IMG/VR virus record: IMGVR_UViG_3300025789_000183
Span: 1-20,763 of that record
From: a virus
Length of the DNA: 20,763 nt
Direction: 5' to 3' (one strand)
The translations under genes and the position numbers were made by a program. Positions 6,540 through 15,400 of this stretch are shown piece after piece. The notes under the pieces were generated by a model. That model made no database searches, had not been told where the DNA came from, and saw only the letters and a list, made by a program, of their open reading frames with translations. Each line of letters opens with the position of its first letter. The stretch's first letter is position 1.

Positions 6540-7783
6540 GTCACATTAGTTCCTGTTAGTAACCATTGAGTTGTTGCTATTTTAATACAATTGGCAACAC
6601 CGTACTGTGCCAAAGTTCTAGATCCTGATGCACCACCCTGCGCCCACGTCAATGTGTCAGAGTTGATGGCAATTGTCACAGCCTGTGTTGACATATTAAT
6701 AAACTGAATCACAGTACCTAAAGCGTAAGGTACTGATGCGTTTGCCGCAATAGTAAATGTTCTAGCATTAGCATCACTTGCAGGGTGAAAAATACACCAC
6801 CCTGCATCCGAAGCAATAGTTGTGTATGCCGCACTTTGGCTATTTTGAGGAATACCAAGATTGGCATAAGTCCCAATTGTAGCGGTAGTTAATATTACTG
6901 CACCACCAATAGTTCCAACCGTTGTTACCGATAGTGTGTTTGCACTTATAGTACTAGTTGCTGTGATACTAGTTGCTGTGATACTGGTTGCTGTGATACT
7001 ATTACCAAAGATAGCATTAAATGTACCCGTTCCACCTACATTTAAATTACCACCAATACCTGCTCCACCTGCAACAGTAAGCGCACCGGTTGTGGTATTA
7101 GAGCTAACTGTGGTATTAATTATTGTAAATATATCTGGAGAAGTAACCTGTGTCTGTGTAACTGTAGTGTACTGTATAGTTAATTGTTGAGCAGTAATTG
7201 TACCGCCAATATATAGATCGCCACCGATACCTACACCACCTGCTACAACTAATGCACCAGATGCAGTACCTGTAGTGGCAGTATTATTAGTAATTGCAAA
7301 TGCACTGGTAGTTCCTGAACTGGCAGCGCCGACAGTAGCACCGGCTACCTGTAAATTGCCGCCTGCGACACTCAGCGGCACCCCACCAATATCAATGGTA
7401 CTGGAAGTAACATACAAGGTACGGAATCTATATGAAGGACTACCTAGATCATAACTAGCAGTGGCACTGGGAATAATACTCTGTGTAATAGTACCACCAC
7501 TGAATGCATTGGTGATTGTAGGGCCCGTGATATCCAACCAAGCAAAAGTCGTTCCATCTGTGGTATATCTCGCAATGGTATCTGTCAGTGTATTATACCA
7601 AAGATCACCAACTCCGGGATTGGCAGGTGGAGTACTAGAACTGGTTGTGCGTGTTCCGCCTCCCGAAATCTGCCCAGCGGCAACAATACCTCCGGCTATA
7701 TTCAGTGCACCAGATCCTGTATTTGAAATAGTTACGGTACCTGTGGAACTTTCTAAGAATGATAATTGGCCTGCTTGAGTCAT
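6536..7783 (-). CDS. Modular phage fibre protein with GALxVxGG repeats and conserved C-terminal domain
   Basis: This 415-residue protein starts MTQAGQLSFLESSTGTV. A 'PPANPGVGDLWYNTLTD…YTTDGTTFAWL' segment (about 53-83) and a 'YDLGSPSYRFRTLYV' element (about 111-125) follow; both are common in phage fibres. Two clear copies of the GALxVAGGxGIGGxLxxGG module follow, with the QLTIQYTTVTQTQVTSPDIF linker between them, then three ITATS repeats and VILTTATIGTYANLG. The last ~110 residues (IPQNSQSAAYTTIASDAGW … TIAINSDTLTWAQGG … WLLTGTNVT) are a C-terminal domain I recognise from many phage fibre proteins. The repeats and linker are shared with the giant fibre gene. A stop codon two codons upstream leaves ATG 7783 as the only Met start. 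It has no Shine-Dalgarno, but TATAAATA ends 6 nt before it. It is the first gene of the minus-strand fibre group ending at 3622. Confidence 0.72.
   Translation of the reverse strand: MTQAGQLSFLESSTGTVTISNTGSGALNIAGGIVAAGQISGGGTRTTSSSTPPANPGVGDLWYNTLTDTIARYTTDGTTFAWLDITGPTITNAFSGGTITQSIIPSATASYDLGSPSYRFRTLYVTSSTIDIGGVPLSVAGGNLQVAGATVGAASSGTTSAFAITNNTATTGTASGALVVAGGVGIGGDLYIGGTITAQQLTIQYTTVTQTQVTSPDIFTIINTTVSSNTTTGALTVAGGAGIGGNLNVGGTGTFNAIFGNSITATSITATSITATSTISANTLSVTTVGTIGGAVILTTATIGTYANLGIPQNSQSAAYTTIASDAGWCIFHPASDANARTFTIAANASVPYALGTVIQFINMSTQAVTIAINSDTLTWAQGGASGSRTLAQYGVANCIKIATTQWLLTGTNVT
6953..6997 (-). repeat. Three tandem 15-bp units encoding ITATS
   Basis: The plus-strand unit ACTAGTTGCTGTGAT occurs at 6953-6967 and 6968-6982, with a one-base variant at 6983-6997. 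The period is a multiple of three, so the fibre frame is kept. Confidence 0.9.
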
Positions 7784-7864
7784 ATGTTATATTTATACTC
7801 AAAGAAAGCTCTTGACATTCTATATGCAGATAAGTAGTATATACATATACAACGGAGAAACCCC
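7784..7864. promoter_or_regulatory. Divergent promoter region between fibre gene and 2OG-oxygenase cassette
   Basis: The 81-nt gap holds signals for both directions. On the minus strand an exact T4 late motif TATAAATA spans 7797-7790, six nt before the fibre ATG. On the plus strand a perfect TTGACA (7812-7817) is followed after 17 nt by TAGTAT (7835-7840), a 4/6 match to the sigma-70 -10 box. GGAG with a 7-nt spacer precedes the oxygenase ATG. The layout suggests early host-type transcription of the enzyme cassette and late transcription of the fibre gene. GATAAGTA at 7829-7836 is a weaker alternative late-type box for the plus strand. Confidence 0.5.
7790..7797 (-). promoter_or_regulatory. 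Exact T4-type late promoter motif TATAAATA
   Basis: The minus strand reads TATAAATA from 7797 to 7790, the consensus late promoter box of T4-like phages. It is only 6 nt from the fibre start codon, so a transcript starting at the usual distance would have almost no 5' leader. Confidence 0.55.
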
Positions 7865-8581
7865 ATGGCAATTGTCATCGAAACCCCAGAGGATCAGATC
7901 ACAGAAATAACCACCACAGAATCAGTAGTCAAGCCCAATGATGTACAGTTGCAAGTAGAATACTTGTTTGCCAGTTCAGTGTGGAGGACCAGTGCTCCAC
8001 AATTCCTAGAAGATGTACAGGCTGTGGCAAAAACACAATTCAGCAAACGTAAAAAAGAACACCCAGAGATCTTAAAAACAGTTTATCCCACGGTGATGAC
8101 TGACAATATCCACACAGATCCCCGTTGTGCCGAGTTTGTTAACTATGTTCAGCAAGCGGCATGGAATGTCCTAAACAATCAGGGTTACAATATGGATGTA
8201 TTTGACATGATATTCTATGATTGTTTTGGACAAGAACATCACAAGTACAGCGGACATGATACTCATACACATCCTGGAGGTCAAATCACAGGATTTTATT
8301 TCTTAGAGACTCCAGAAAACTGCTGCCGTGTAGTATTCCAAGATCCACGTCAGGGCAAAAATCATGGTGCTATCGGTGAACGCAATATGAGCCAAGCTAC
8401 ATTGGCCAGTTATGAAATCAATTACCAACCCCAGCCTGGTGATTTTTTCTTTACCAATTCTTGGTTGCCACACAGTTTCACACGCAATGCCAATGCCAAG
8501 CCAATGCGTTTTATTCATTTTACATTAGGTGTACAATATAAACCTCAGCAACCTATAGCTCCTGCCGCCAATATAGTATGA
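7865..8581 (+). CDS. Putative 2OG-Fe(II) oxygenase (phage type, PF13759-like)
   Basis: This 238-residue protein has the pattern of the 2OG-FeII_Oxy_5 group common in marine myophages. It has an N-terminal LFASSVWRTSAPQF element, then WNVLNNQGY (100-108). HDTHTHPGGQITGFYFLE (131-148) supplies candidate metal-binding histidines (H134/H136), followed by VVFQDPR. PGDFFFTNSWLPHSF (191-205) carries the distal histidine H203, and the MRFIHFTL strand has R215, a candidate 2-oxoglutarate anchor. Such enzymes use Fe(II), oxygen and 2-oxoglutarate to hydroxylate a substrate; the substrate is not evident here. It starts at ATG 7865 with GGAG 7 nt upstream. Its stop overlaps the next gene's start as ATGA (8578-8581). 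With that partner it forms a plus-strand cassette inside a minus-strand fibre block, behind a sigma-70-like promoter. Confidence 0.8.
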   Translation: MAIVIETPEDQITEITTTESVVKPNDVQLQVEYLFASSVWRTSAPQFLEDVQAVAKTQFSKRKKEHPEILKTVYPTVMTDNIHTDPRCAEFVNYVQQAAWNVLNNQGYNMDVFDMIFYDCFGQEHHKYSGHDTHTHPGGQITGFYFLETPENCCRVVFQDPRQGKNHGAIGERNMSQATLASYEINYQPQPGDFFFTNSWLPHSFTRNANAKPMRFIHFTLGVQYKPQQPIAPAANIV

Positions 8582-8835
8582 ATCGTTATCATATTCGTTT
8601 CAACAAATCTCGAGGTCAACCAGGGCGTGGCACCAAAAATCACGTTTGGCGAGTATTTGAGAACGGTGAGGAATACCTTTTTAAACACTTTAAGGTATCT
8701 GTACCTTGTTTTGATGAAACCACAGGTGATGGTCTAGGCAACGATGATTGGAACTTCTGCTGTGAAGGCTATCTGAGTATAGACAAGGCCACATCCACAG
8801 CTATTATCACTGCCGAGCCTCCCGCTAAAGATTAA
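8578..8835 (+). CDS. Conserved small phage protein of unknown function (85 residues)
   Basis: The protein begins MNRYHIRFNKSRGQPGRGTK and continues WRVFENGEEYLFKHFKV, ending with WNFCCEGYLSIDKATSTAIIT. I recall small proteins with an 'RYHIRFN…WRVFENGxE' pattern in marine T4-like phages, with no known function. It is basic at the N-terminus and beta-rich, with two adjacent cysteines (CC) and another upstream. There is no membrane segment. Its ATG overlaps the oxygenase stop, implying translational coupling and perhaps a shared function. Its TAA (8833-8835) overlaps the convergent gene's stop (8834-8832) in one TTAA. Confidence 0.68.
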   Translation: MNRYHIRFNKSRGQPGRGTKNHVWRVFENGEEYLFKHFKVSVPCFDETTGDGLGNDDWNFCCEGYLSIDKATSTAIITAEPPAKD

Positions 8836-9212
8836 ATTGCCGGCGGAATTTCTACTTCTTTCCAGCTTGTAGTAGGTTCATCCCAAATGTAACTTTTGCC
8901 ATCAGTGGGCCTTGCTACTGGTGCAGTCCATGTCCAAGTTGCACTATCTATGGTCCAGCTAGGAAAAGGCTGTGGTGGGTAAAACACATCATTCTCGGAA
9001 TCATAAACATATCCAATACCAGCATAATTACCCCTCAAGGCTACACCTCCGTCGGGTTCACCGTCTTGTCCATAATGTACATTGCCGCGGGTGTTGTATG
9101 AAGTTTGACGCCACTGGCTAGGATCTCCCCATAGTCCTATATCCAATGTTTCTTGTTCTATTGCAATAACTCTGGTTACAATTCCATTTTCTACTTTGGC
9201 AAAATATGACAT
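8832..9212 (-). CDS. Conserved marine-phage protein of unknown function (126 residues)
   Basis: The protein starts MSYFAKVENGIVTRVIAIEQ and contains QWRQTSYNTRGNVHYG (33-48), GGVALRGNYAGIGYVYD (55-71), DVFYPPQPFPSW (74-85) and SYIWDEPTTSW (106-116). This set of motifs (AKVENGIVxxVI, QTSYNTRGxVH, ALRGNYAGIGYxYD, DxFYxPxPxPSW) is very common beside tail and fibre genes in marine myophages, but I know of no assigned function. It is probably a virion component. AAGGA lies about 10 nt before the ATG, and the gene starts 15 nt after the upstream 1071-residue structural gene, so the two are probably co-transcribed. Confidence 0.72.
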   Translation of the reverse strand: MSYFAKVENGIVTRVIAIEQETLDIGLWGDPSQWRQTSYNTRGNVHYGQDGEPDGGVALRGNYAGIGYVYDSENDVFYPPQPFPSWTIDSATWTWTAPVARPTDGKSYIWDEPTTSWKEVEIPPAI

Positions 9213-9227
9213 CAGTAATATTTCCTT

Positions 9228-12200
9228 TTATGCTTGCGGTTCGCCCCAACGTAGGGTTAAATTAGCGTTAATTGGCTGACCAGTGGTTGTATATACATTA
9301 ATGAATAATACATCTGGTCCGTTTGGATAACAATTTCTACCACCAATTGGAGTATTAGTTAATTCTTTCAACAATGATAAATCTAGTACATCTCGTTCAG
9401 CAGGGCTACTAACGAATGAGAATACAGTTTCTCCCGGTTGTGCAAATCCTGTTCTACTGAATGTTATGCTAGTAGAGCCAGCAATGCTATTCACGGTATA
9501 ATTACTGATCCTAACCTGATTAGTAACAGGATTGATGTAGGTTACAACAGTTCCGCCAGTTATAGGACTATTATAATTTCCCGGAATATATACAGCATCA
9601 CCTGCTTGAATACCAGTAACATTGGCCAGTGTTATAATATTAGTACCGGTAGCAGTTACTCCACTTGTAGCAATAACTGTGGTTGCGGCATTGTCAAATG
9701 TAATGCTTTGTCCTTGTGCAATTTGAGCAAAACTTGGCTGGCCGGTTTGAAGTCCTGCACTGGTTAAACTTTGCCATGTAATTCTACCAGAATAAGGATC
9801 ACTGGGATAATTTTGTGGGTTTAATATACCTTGAACAACCATAGCACAGTTGGTATTTGTTGTTCCGCCAGCAGTAACTTCAATTGCTTGCAATCTCATC
9901 TGGGCACGATTCAATAAATCTCGATCACCTAAATCTCCTGCAATGGCATTACTCACACTTGGTGCTAATCGAATAGCAAATGCAGTTGTTGGTACTGTAC
10001 TAACGTTAATGTTTGTAGAAACATAATTAAAAATGTATCCGCGATCATCGTCAAATCCGCCGTCAGCCAAATAAGCTGATCCCCAGTGAGTTAATTGTGG
10101 TGATGCTGTTTGCCCTACTAAAATTACTCCGGTCCCTGTACTATGAATTGATGCGTTGGTTCCAGTAAATGTTCTAGTCTGTCCAGCAACAAACTGGCTG
10201 TAACTTGTTCCACGTGTTAGTCCAGTTAATGAATTTGTACTAGTAGTTATACCTGTATACTGTATAACTTCTTGGTCTACATATACATAACCACCACTCT
10301 TTGGAAAATATGTAACATCTCCTATATTCATGTAAGTATCAGTAACTCCCATAGAATTATACAAATAACTACGTGCACCCTCATTGATAACCTGATAACG
10401 AACAGGCATATTACCAGTTCTTTGGAAAGCTTCAATATTAACGTTGGAATTTTTTAAACGATGTATAGTAATAAAATTACCATCTGGACCTCGCAACATC
10501 CAATCAATAAATCCAGCACCATACCAAGTCCATTGCAATCCGATCATTTGCATTTTATTAACATTAAGATTATAACCACTAGGATTAAAGACTCCATTAC
10601 TACCATCACACCGATCTATGTTCCATTGCGATTGCGGCACTATTGTGTCAACAACTTTGACTATTTTAATACCAGACTGATTTATATAACCACGAAACTC
10701 TGGATTGACCGAAATTTGCGTATCATTTATAACGTTAGTTACAACATGAGTCATGCCTTTAATAACTACACGATCACCTGCTATTAATTGACCTGTAAAT
10801 CGTGTATTAATACCATTTACAATATGACTACCTGTTGTAACAGACACAAGACCTGCAATATTAGGAGTTGCGGTTCGTTGACCAATAGCTATTTGTATTC
10901 CATCATACTGCCAAAACATCCCATTTTGATCATCAAATGTTCCTGCACGTACAGTTGAACCATACCAATTTCTTACAGATAATAATGCTGGGGTACCTAA
11001 AATAGCATTAGTTGATGTAGTTGTTAACGATCCTGTAGAAAGGAAAAGCACAGTACGTTCATCAGTTACTGTGCTAACAGTATAAACACCGTTATATCCA
11101 GCATTACCGCAGTTACTTAATAAAACAGTTGCACCAACTTGACACCCATGATCGTTGTCATCAGTAACAACAGTGATTATACTACCAGTTGTAAGTCCAT
11201 TGGCAGTAACTGATCGAATATTATAGTTAGGAGCAAACAATGCACCGGTATTATAATTAATTGCTTTACCAGATTGATATCGAAGATTTTTCTTACTTTG
11301 GCGTACAGCATCAGTTCCCGGACTAGGTCCGTTTGTACCTAACTGTACACCACCGTCAAAGGGTCGATGTATATAATAACTATCAGATCTCGGTGCTATA
11401 TATCCCAAAGGCGTTCCCGATATTGATCCAACGTTTCTAGCAGAATAGCTGAATGTTGAAGAACTAAGAACTGATGTAACAAAAAATGGTCCCTGGCATA
11501 GATTATGACCATTGCTGCCATTGTAGCTAGAAATAATAGCAATAAAAGTATTTCCCGGAGCAAAGCCGTGTGGATCAGTTGATGTAACTGTGATTGTTCC
11601 TGTGGTAGAAGAACTAGATCCTGTTACTACAAATGACACATTGCTTAATGTAGAACCAGTATAAAATCCGCCTTTACGTACAACAGTCGATGCCTGACTA
11701 ACAACTGTACCACTAGTAACACCGACCAGGCCTTTGGCATAAAAATTAAATGATGTTGCACTGTTTACTGAATCAACAATAAAAGATCCTTGTGCACGGT
11801 CATAACTAGCAACTGTTTGTAATAATGCATTACAGGTCAATGCTGTACCAGTTGATAGATTATGCGGGTAATTTGTATTCACAGTCATTAAACTTGATAC
11901 ACCCGCTTGTCCCCCGCTGGCATAACTAGCATCAGTGGTAATATTATTAACAGATAAGTCTGTTCCTGGTATTTCATAGATTCCAGGGTATCCTCTCATT
12001 TGACTCAATGTCTGCCACTTAGTAGGTTGCATACCATACTCAAAGTCAGCATCAATCATTGATTGAGGTGAGGCTACACGAGTACGTTCAAAGGCATCTG
12101 TTCCCATTGCCCATGGACGAGTAATAACAGCACCTTGCGGATTTTCTGTAAATATTTGCAGGATATCAGTACTCAACATACCAGCGGTACTAGCACCTAG

Positions 12201-12443
12201 AGTAATAGTAGTTATACCATCAGACGATTGTAGAGCTTGGGGAAAATTAGTGGTGTTGGCACGGCTCAAACTCATCGTAGTTCCGACAAAGTTTAAATCG
12301 GCAAAATTGTAAATTATTTGATTTCTAGTAACATTGGTAATAATCAATAACTGACTAAGATCATACCGTCCGGGTATTTGAACCGTTCCTACTCCGGCAG
12401 CTCCGGGAGTAAAAATATACGTTCTTTGCAGTTGTTTTGCCAT
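9228..12443 (-). CDS. Large virion structural protein of marine T4-like phages
   Basis: This 1071-residue protein carries several signatures I associate with virion structural proteins of cyanophages and pelagimyophages. RTRVASPQSMIDADFEYGMQ lies at 120-139, continuing PTKWQTL. The KMQMIGLQWTWYGAGFIDWM block and LRGPDGNFITIHRLKNSNVN with RTGNMPVRYQVINE lie around 620-690. LLKELTNTPIGGRN…PNGPDVLFINVY and a terminal LTLRWGEPQA close the protein. Between them are Thr/Ser/Gly-rich beta modules, such as the 'STDPHGFAPGNTF' and 'DDNDHGCQVGATVLL' hairpins, each reading like 'HGF..G….I….YNG…V..V'. No enzymatic motif is seen. The exact position in the particle (baseplate periphery or fibre attachment) is not determinable. 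AAGGA precedes the ATG by 11 nt, and 24 nt separate it from the giant fibre gene's stop, so the two are probably in one operon. Confidence 0.72.
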   Translation of the reverse strand: MAKQLQRTYIFTPGAAGVGTVQIPGRYDLSQLLIITNVTRNQIIYNFADLNFVGTTMSLSRANTTNFPQALQSSDGITTITLGASTAGMLSTDILQIFTENPQGAVITRPWAMGTDAFERTRVASPQSMIDADFEYGMQPTKWQTLSQMRGYPGIYEIPGTDLSVNNITTDASYASGGQAGVSSLMTVNTNYPHNLSTGTALTCNALLQTVASYDRAQGSFIVDSVNSATSFNFYAKGLVGVTSGTVVSQASTVVRKGGFYTGSTLSNVSFVVTGSSSSTTGTITVTSTDPHGFAPGNTFIAIISSYNGSNGHNLCQGPFFVTSVLSSSTFSYSARNVGSISGTPLGYIAPRSDSYYIHRPFDGGVQLGTNGPSPGTDAVRQSKKNLRYQSGKAINYNTGALFAPNYNIRSVTANGLTTGSIITVVTDDNDHGCQVGATVLLSNCGNAGYNGVYTVSTVTDERTVLFLSTGSLTTTSTNAILGTPALLSVRNWYGSTVRAGTFDDQNGMFWQYDGIQIAIGQRTATPNIAGLVSVTTGSHIVNGINTRFTGQLIAGDRVVIKGMTHVVTNVINDTQISVNPEFRGYINQSGIKIVKVVDTIVPQSQWNIDRCDGSNGVFNPSGYNLNVNKMQMIGLQWTWYGAGFIDWMLRGPDGNFITIHRLKNSNVNIEAFQRTGNMPVRYQVINEGARSYLYNSMGVTDTYMNIGDVTYFPKSGGYVYVDQEVIQYTGITTSTNSLTGLTRGTSYSQFVAGQTRTFTGTNASIHSTGTGVILVGQTASPQLTHWGSAYLADGGFDDDRGYIFNYVSTNINVSTVPTTAFAIRLAPSVSNAIAGDLGDRDLLNRAQMRLQAIEVTAGGTTNTNCAMVVQGILNPQNYPSDPYSGRITWQSLTSAGLQTGQPSFAQIAQGQSITFDNAATTVIATSGVTATGTNIITLANVTGIQAGDAVYIPGNYNSPITGGTVVTYINPVTNQVRISNYTVNSIAGSTSITFSRTGFAQPGETVFSFVSSPAERDVLDLSLLKELTNTPIGGRNCYPNGPDVLFINVYTTTGQPINANLTLRWGEPQA

Positions 12444-12467
12444 TTTATTCTAAATCCTTGTTATTCG
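12444..12467 (-). promoter_or_regulatory. Ribosome binding site between giant fibre and 1071-residue structural gene
   Basis: AAGGA on the minus strand lies about 11 nt before the ATG at 12443. No late-promoter box or terminator hairpin is visible in this 24-nt gap, which favours read-through from the giant fibre gene. Confidence 0.4.
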
Positions 12468-15400
12468 TTACATACCGAGTGCTATTGCCATAGCCGCCGC
12501 GGCTGCTGTTTGTGATATTGCTTGAGCAAAGTTTTGACTAGCTACAATACGAATTACATCTCCAGCGTTACGTGCTGTATTTAGTACCACATAAGGACTG
12601 GTGCTAGCATTATAGTCACCGCTGTTTAACAAAACTCCGTTAGCAAACACTTGTAATTGATTGGCCACAAATCCGCCAGCTACAGTACAAGTGCTTTGTC
12701 CCTGTAACATAGTAAATTCTTGGATAGTTGTGGGCAGTATTTGAGCACCGTTGGTATAGATATTAGATGCATATAAATTACCTGCTATTCCAACTCCACC
12801 TGCAACTGTAAGGGCACCAGAATATGTTCCAATACTCTGCGTTGTATTAGTAATGGTAAAGATATCTGGTGTAACAACAGTAGTTTGAGTAATTGTTGTA
12901 TATAGAATTGTCAACTGCTGTGCAGTAATTCCGCCAGCAACATATAAATTACCTGCAATACCAACACCACCTGCAACTGTCAGTGCACCAGTTGTAGTAC
13001 TTGTGCTCGAAGTTGTGTTAGAAATAGCAAATGTCGCAGTAGTGTTTAGGTTGTAAGCTGCCGCATAAACTGTACCCGTGGCATAGATATTATAAACACC
13101 ACTAATGCTACCACCATTACCTGTGATATTAACTGTGGCAAATGATCCAGTATTGGCTGCATAGATAGATCCATTAACACCAATGCCGCCTGCAACAATC
13201 AATGCACCAGTATAAGTTGATGTACTGATGTTAGTACCAAGTATAGTAGCTGTGGTAAGTACCGTTAATGTGTTATTAGTTGCTGCACCACCAATGTATA
13301 TATTACCACCAATACCAACACCACCAGTAACCTGCAATGCACCTGTTGTTGTACCTGTGCTCTGTGTTATATTACTAATCAGTACAGTTGCTGTTGTTGC
13401 AGTTAATGCCGCCGCTACGTAGGTATTAACAGTAGCAGTTGTAACCAATGCCGCACCAGCAAGTATAATAGATCCACCAACTGTTAAAATATTAGTAACA
13501 GTTAGGCTACCACCAAAAGTTCCACTGTTGGCTACATTTAAGTTACCACCGATACCAACACCACCAGTTACAATAACAGCACCAGTTAAAGAAGATGTTG
13601 AAGTAGCCGAACTTGTAGCCAATAGTACCGGAGCAGTGATTGTACCAGTTGAGAATATATTGTTAACGCCAGTGATACTACCACCAGTACCAACAATTAC
13701 TACGGTACCAAATGATCCAGTATTAGCCGCATATAATGATCCACCAATACCAACACCACCAGCAACAACCAATGCTCCAGTATAAGTTGATGTACTAACG
13801 TTAGTACCTAGTATACTTGCTGTAGTTAGAACTGTTAGGGTATTAAATGATCCAAAGTTGCCAACATACAAGTTACCGCCGATACCAACACCGCCCGTGG
13901 TCTGGAAAGCACCTGTGTTTGTACTGGTACTTTGTGTTGTATTGTTTATGACAAATGTTGCTGTAGTCGCAGTTAATGCTGTGGCAATATATGATCCAAC
14001 AGTAGCTGTGGTAATCAGTGCCGCACCAGCAAGTATAATTGATCCGCCAACGGTTAAGACATTGTTAACGGTTACACTACCACCAAATGTTGATGTAGAT
14101 CCGCCAACATTTAAGTTACCACCAATGCCTACACCACCTGTTACAATAACAGCACCTGTCAGTGTCGAAGTTGATGTAGCAGAACTTGTGGCAAGCAATA
14201 CCGGTGCTGTAACAGTACCAGTAGCAAAAATATTATTAACACCAGTAATACTACCGCCAGTTCCAACAACTACTACAGTACCAAAAGATCCAGTATTAGC
14301 CGCATATAACGAGCCACCTATACCAACACCACCCGCGACAATCAATGCACCGGTATAAGTTGATGTACTGACATTAGTACCAAGTATGCTGGCTGTGGTT
14401 AGAACTGTTAGAGTATTATTAGTCTCTGCACCACCAATGTATATATTACCACCAATACCAACACCACCAGTAACTTGGAAAGCACCTGTATTTGTACTGG
14501 TACTTTGCGTTGTATTGTTAATAACAAAGGTCGATGTAGTTGCAGTCAATGCCGCACTGATTACAGTACCAACAGTAGCAGTTGTAATTAGAGCCGCACC
14601 ACCGACTATCAATTGTCCATTAATAGTTAATGTATTATTAATAGTTACACTGCCACTAAATGTTGATGTAGATCCGCCAACATTCAAATTACCACCAATG
14701 CCTACACCACCAGTTACAATTACTGCACCTGTAGTAGTTGATGTTGAAGTAGCTGAACTTGTAGCAAGCAATACAGGTGCAGTAACAGTACCTGTGGCAA
14801 AAATATTATTAACACCGGTAATACTACCACCATAACCAACAATACTAACTTGTGCAAAAGATCCAGTATTGGCAACATATAAATTACCACCAATACCAAC
14901 ACCACCTGCAACAACCAATGCACCAGTATAAGTCGATGTACTGACATTAGTACCAAGTATGCTGGCTGTGGTTAGAACTGTTAGTGTATTAAATGATCCA
15001 AAGTTACCAACATATAAATTACCACCAATACCAACACCACCAGTAACCTGTAGTGCACCTGAGTTAGTACCGGTGCTTTGTGTAATATTACTGATAACCA
15101 ATGTTGATGTAGTTGCAGTCAATGCCGAAGAAATTACAGTACCGACAGTAGCCGTAGTAATCAATGCCGCACCACCAACTATTAACTGTCCATTAATAGT
15201 TAATGTATTATTAATAGTTACGCTACCACTAAATGTTGATGTAGATCCGCCAACATTCAAATTACCACCAATGCCTACACCACCAGTTACAATTACTGCA
15301 CCTGTAGTAGTTGATGTTGAAGTAGCTGAACTGCTGGCTGTTAGAATAGAAGTAGCCACTGTACCTGTAGCAAAAACACTGTTTACGCCAGTAATACTAC

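Noticed and set aside
7865-8581. 2OG-Fe(II) oxygenase as a prolyl hydroxylase for the collagen-like fibre
   Set aside because: The collagen-like stretches have almost no proline, and the few prolines sit at position X (GPQ), not at Y where prolyl-4-hydroxylase acts. The link is attractive by context but the substrate is missing.
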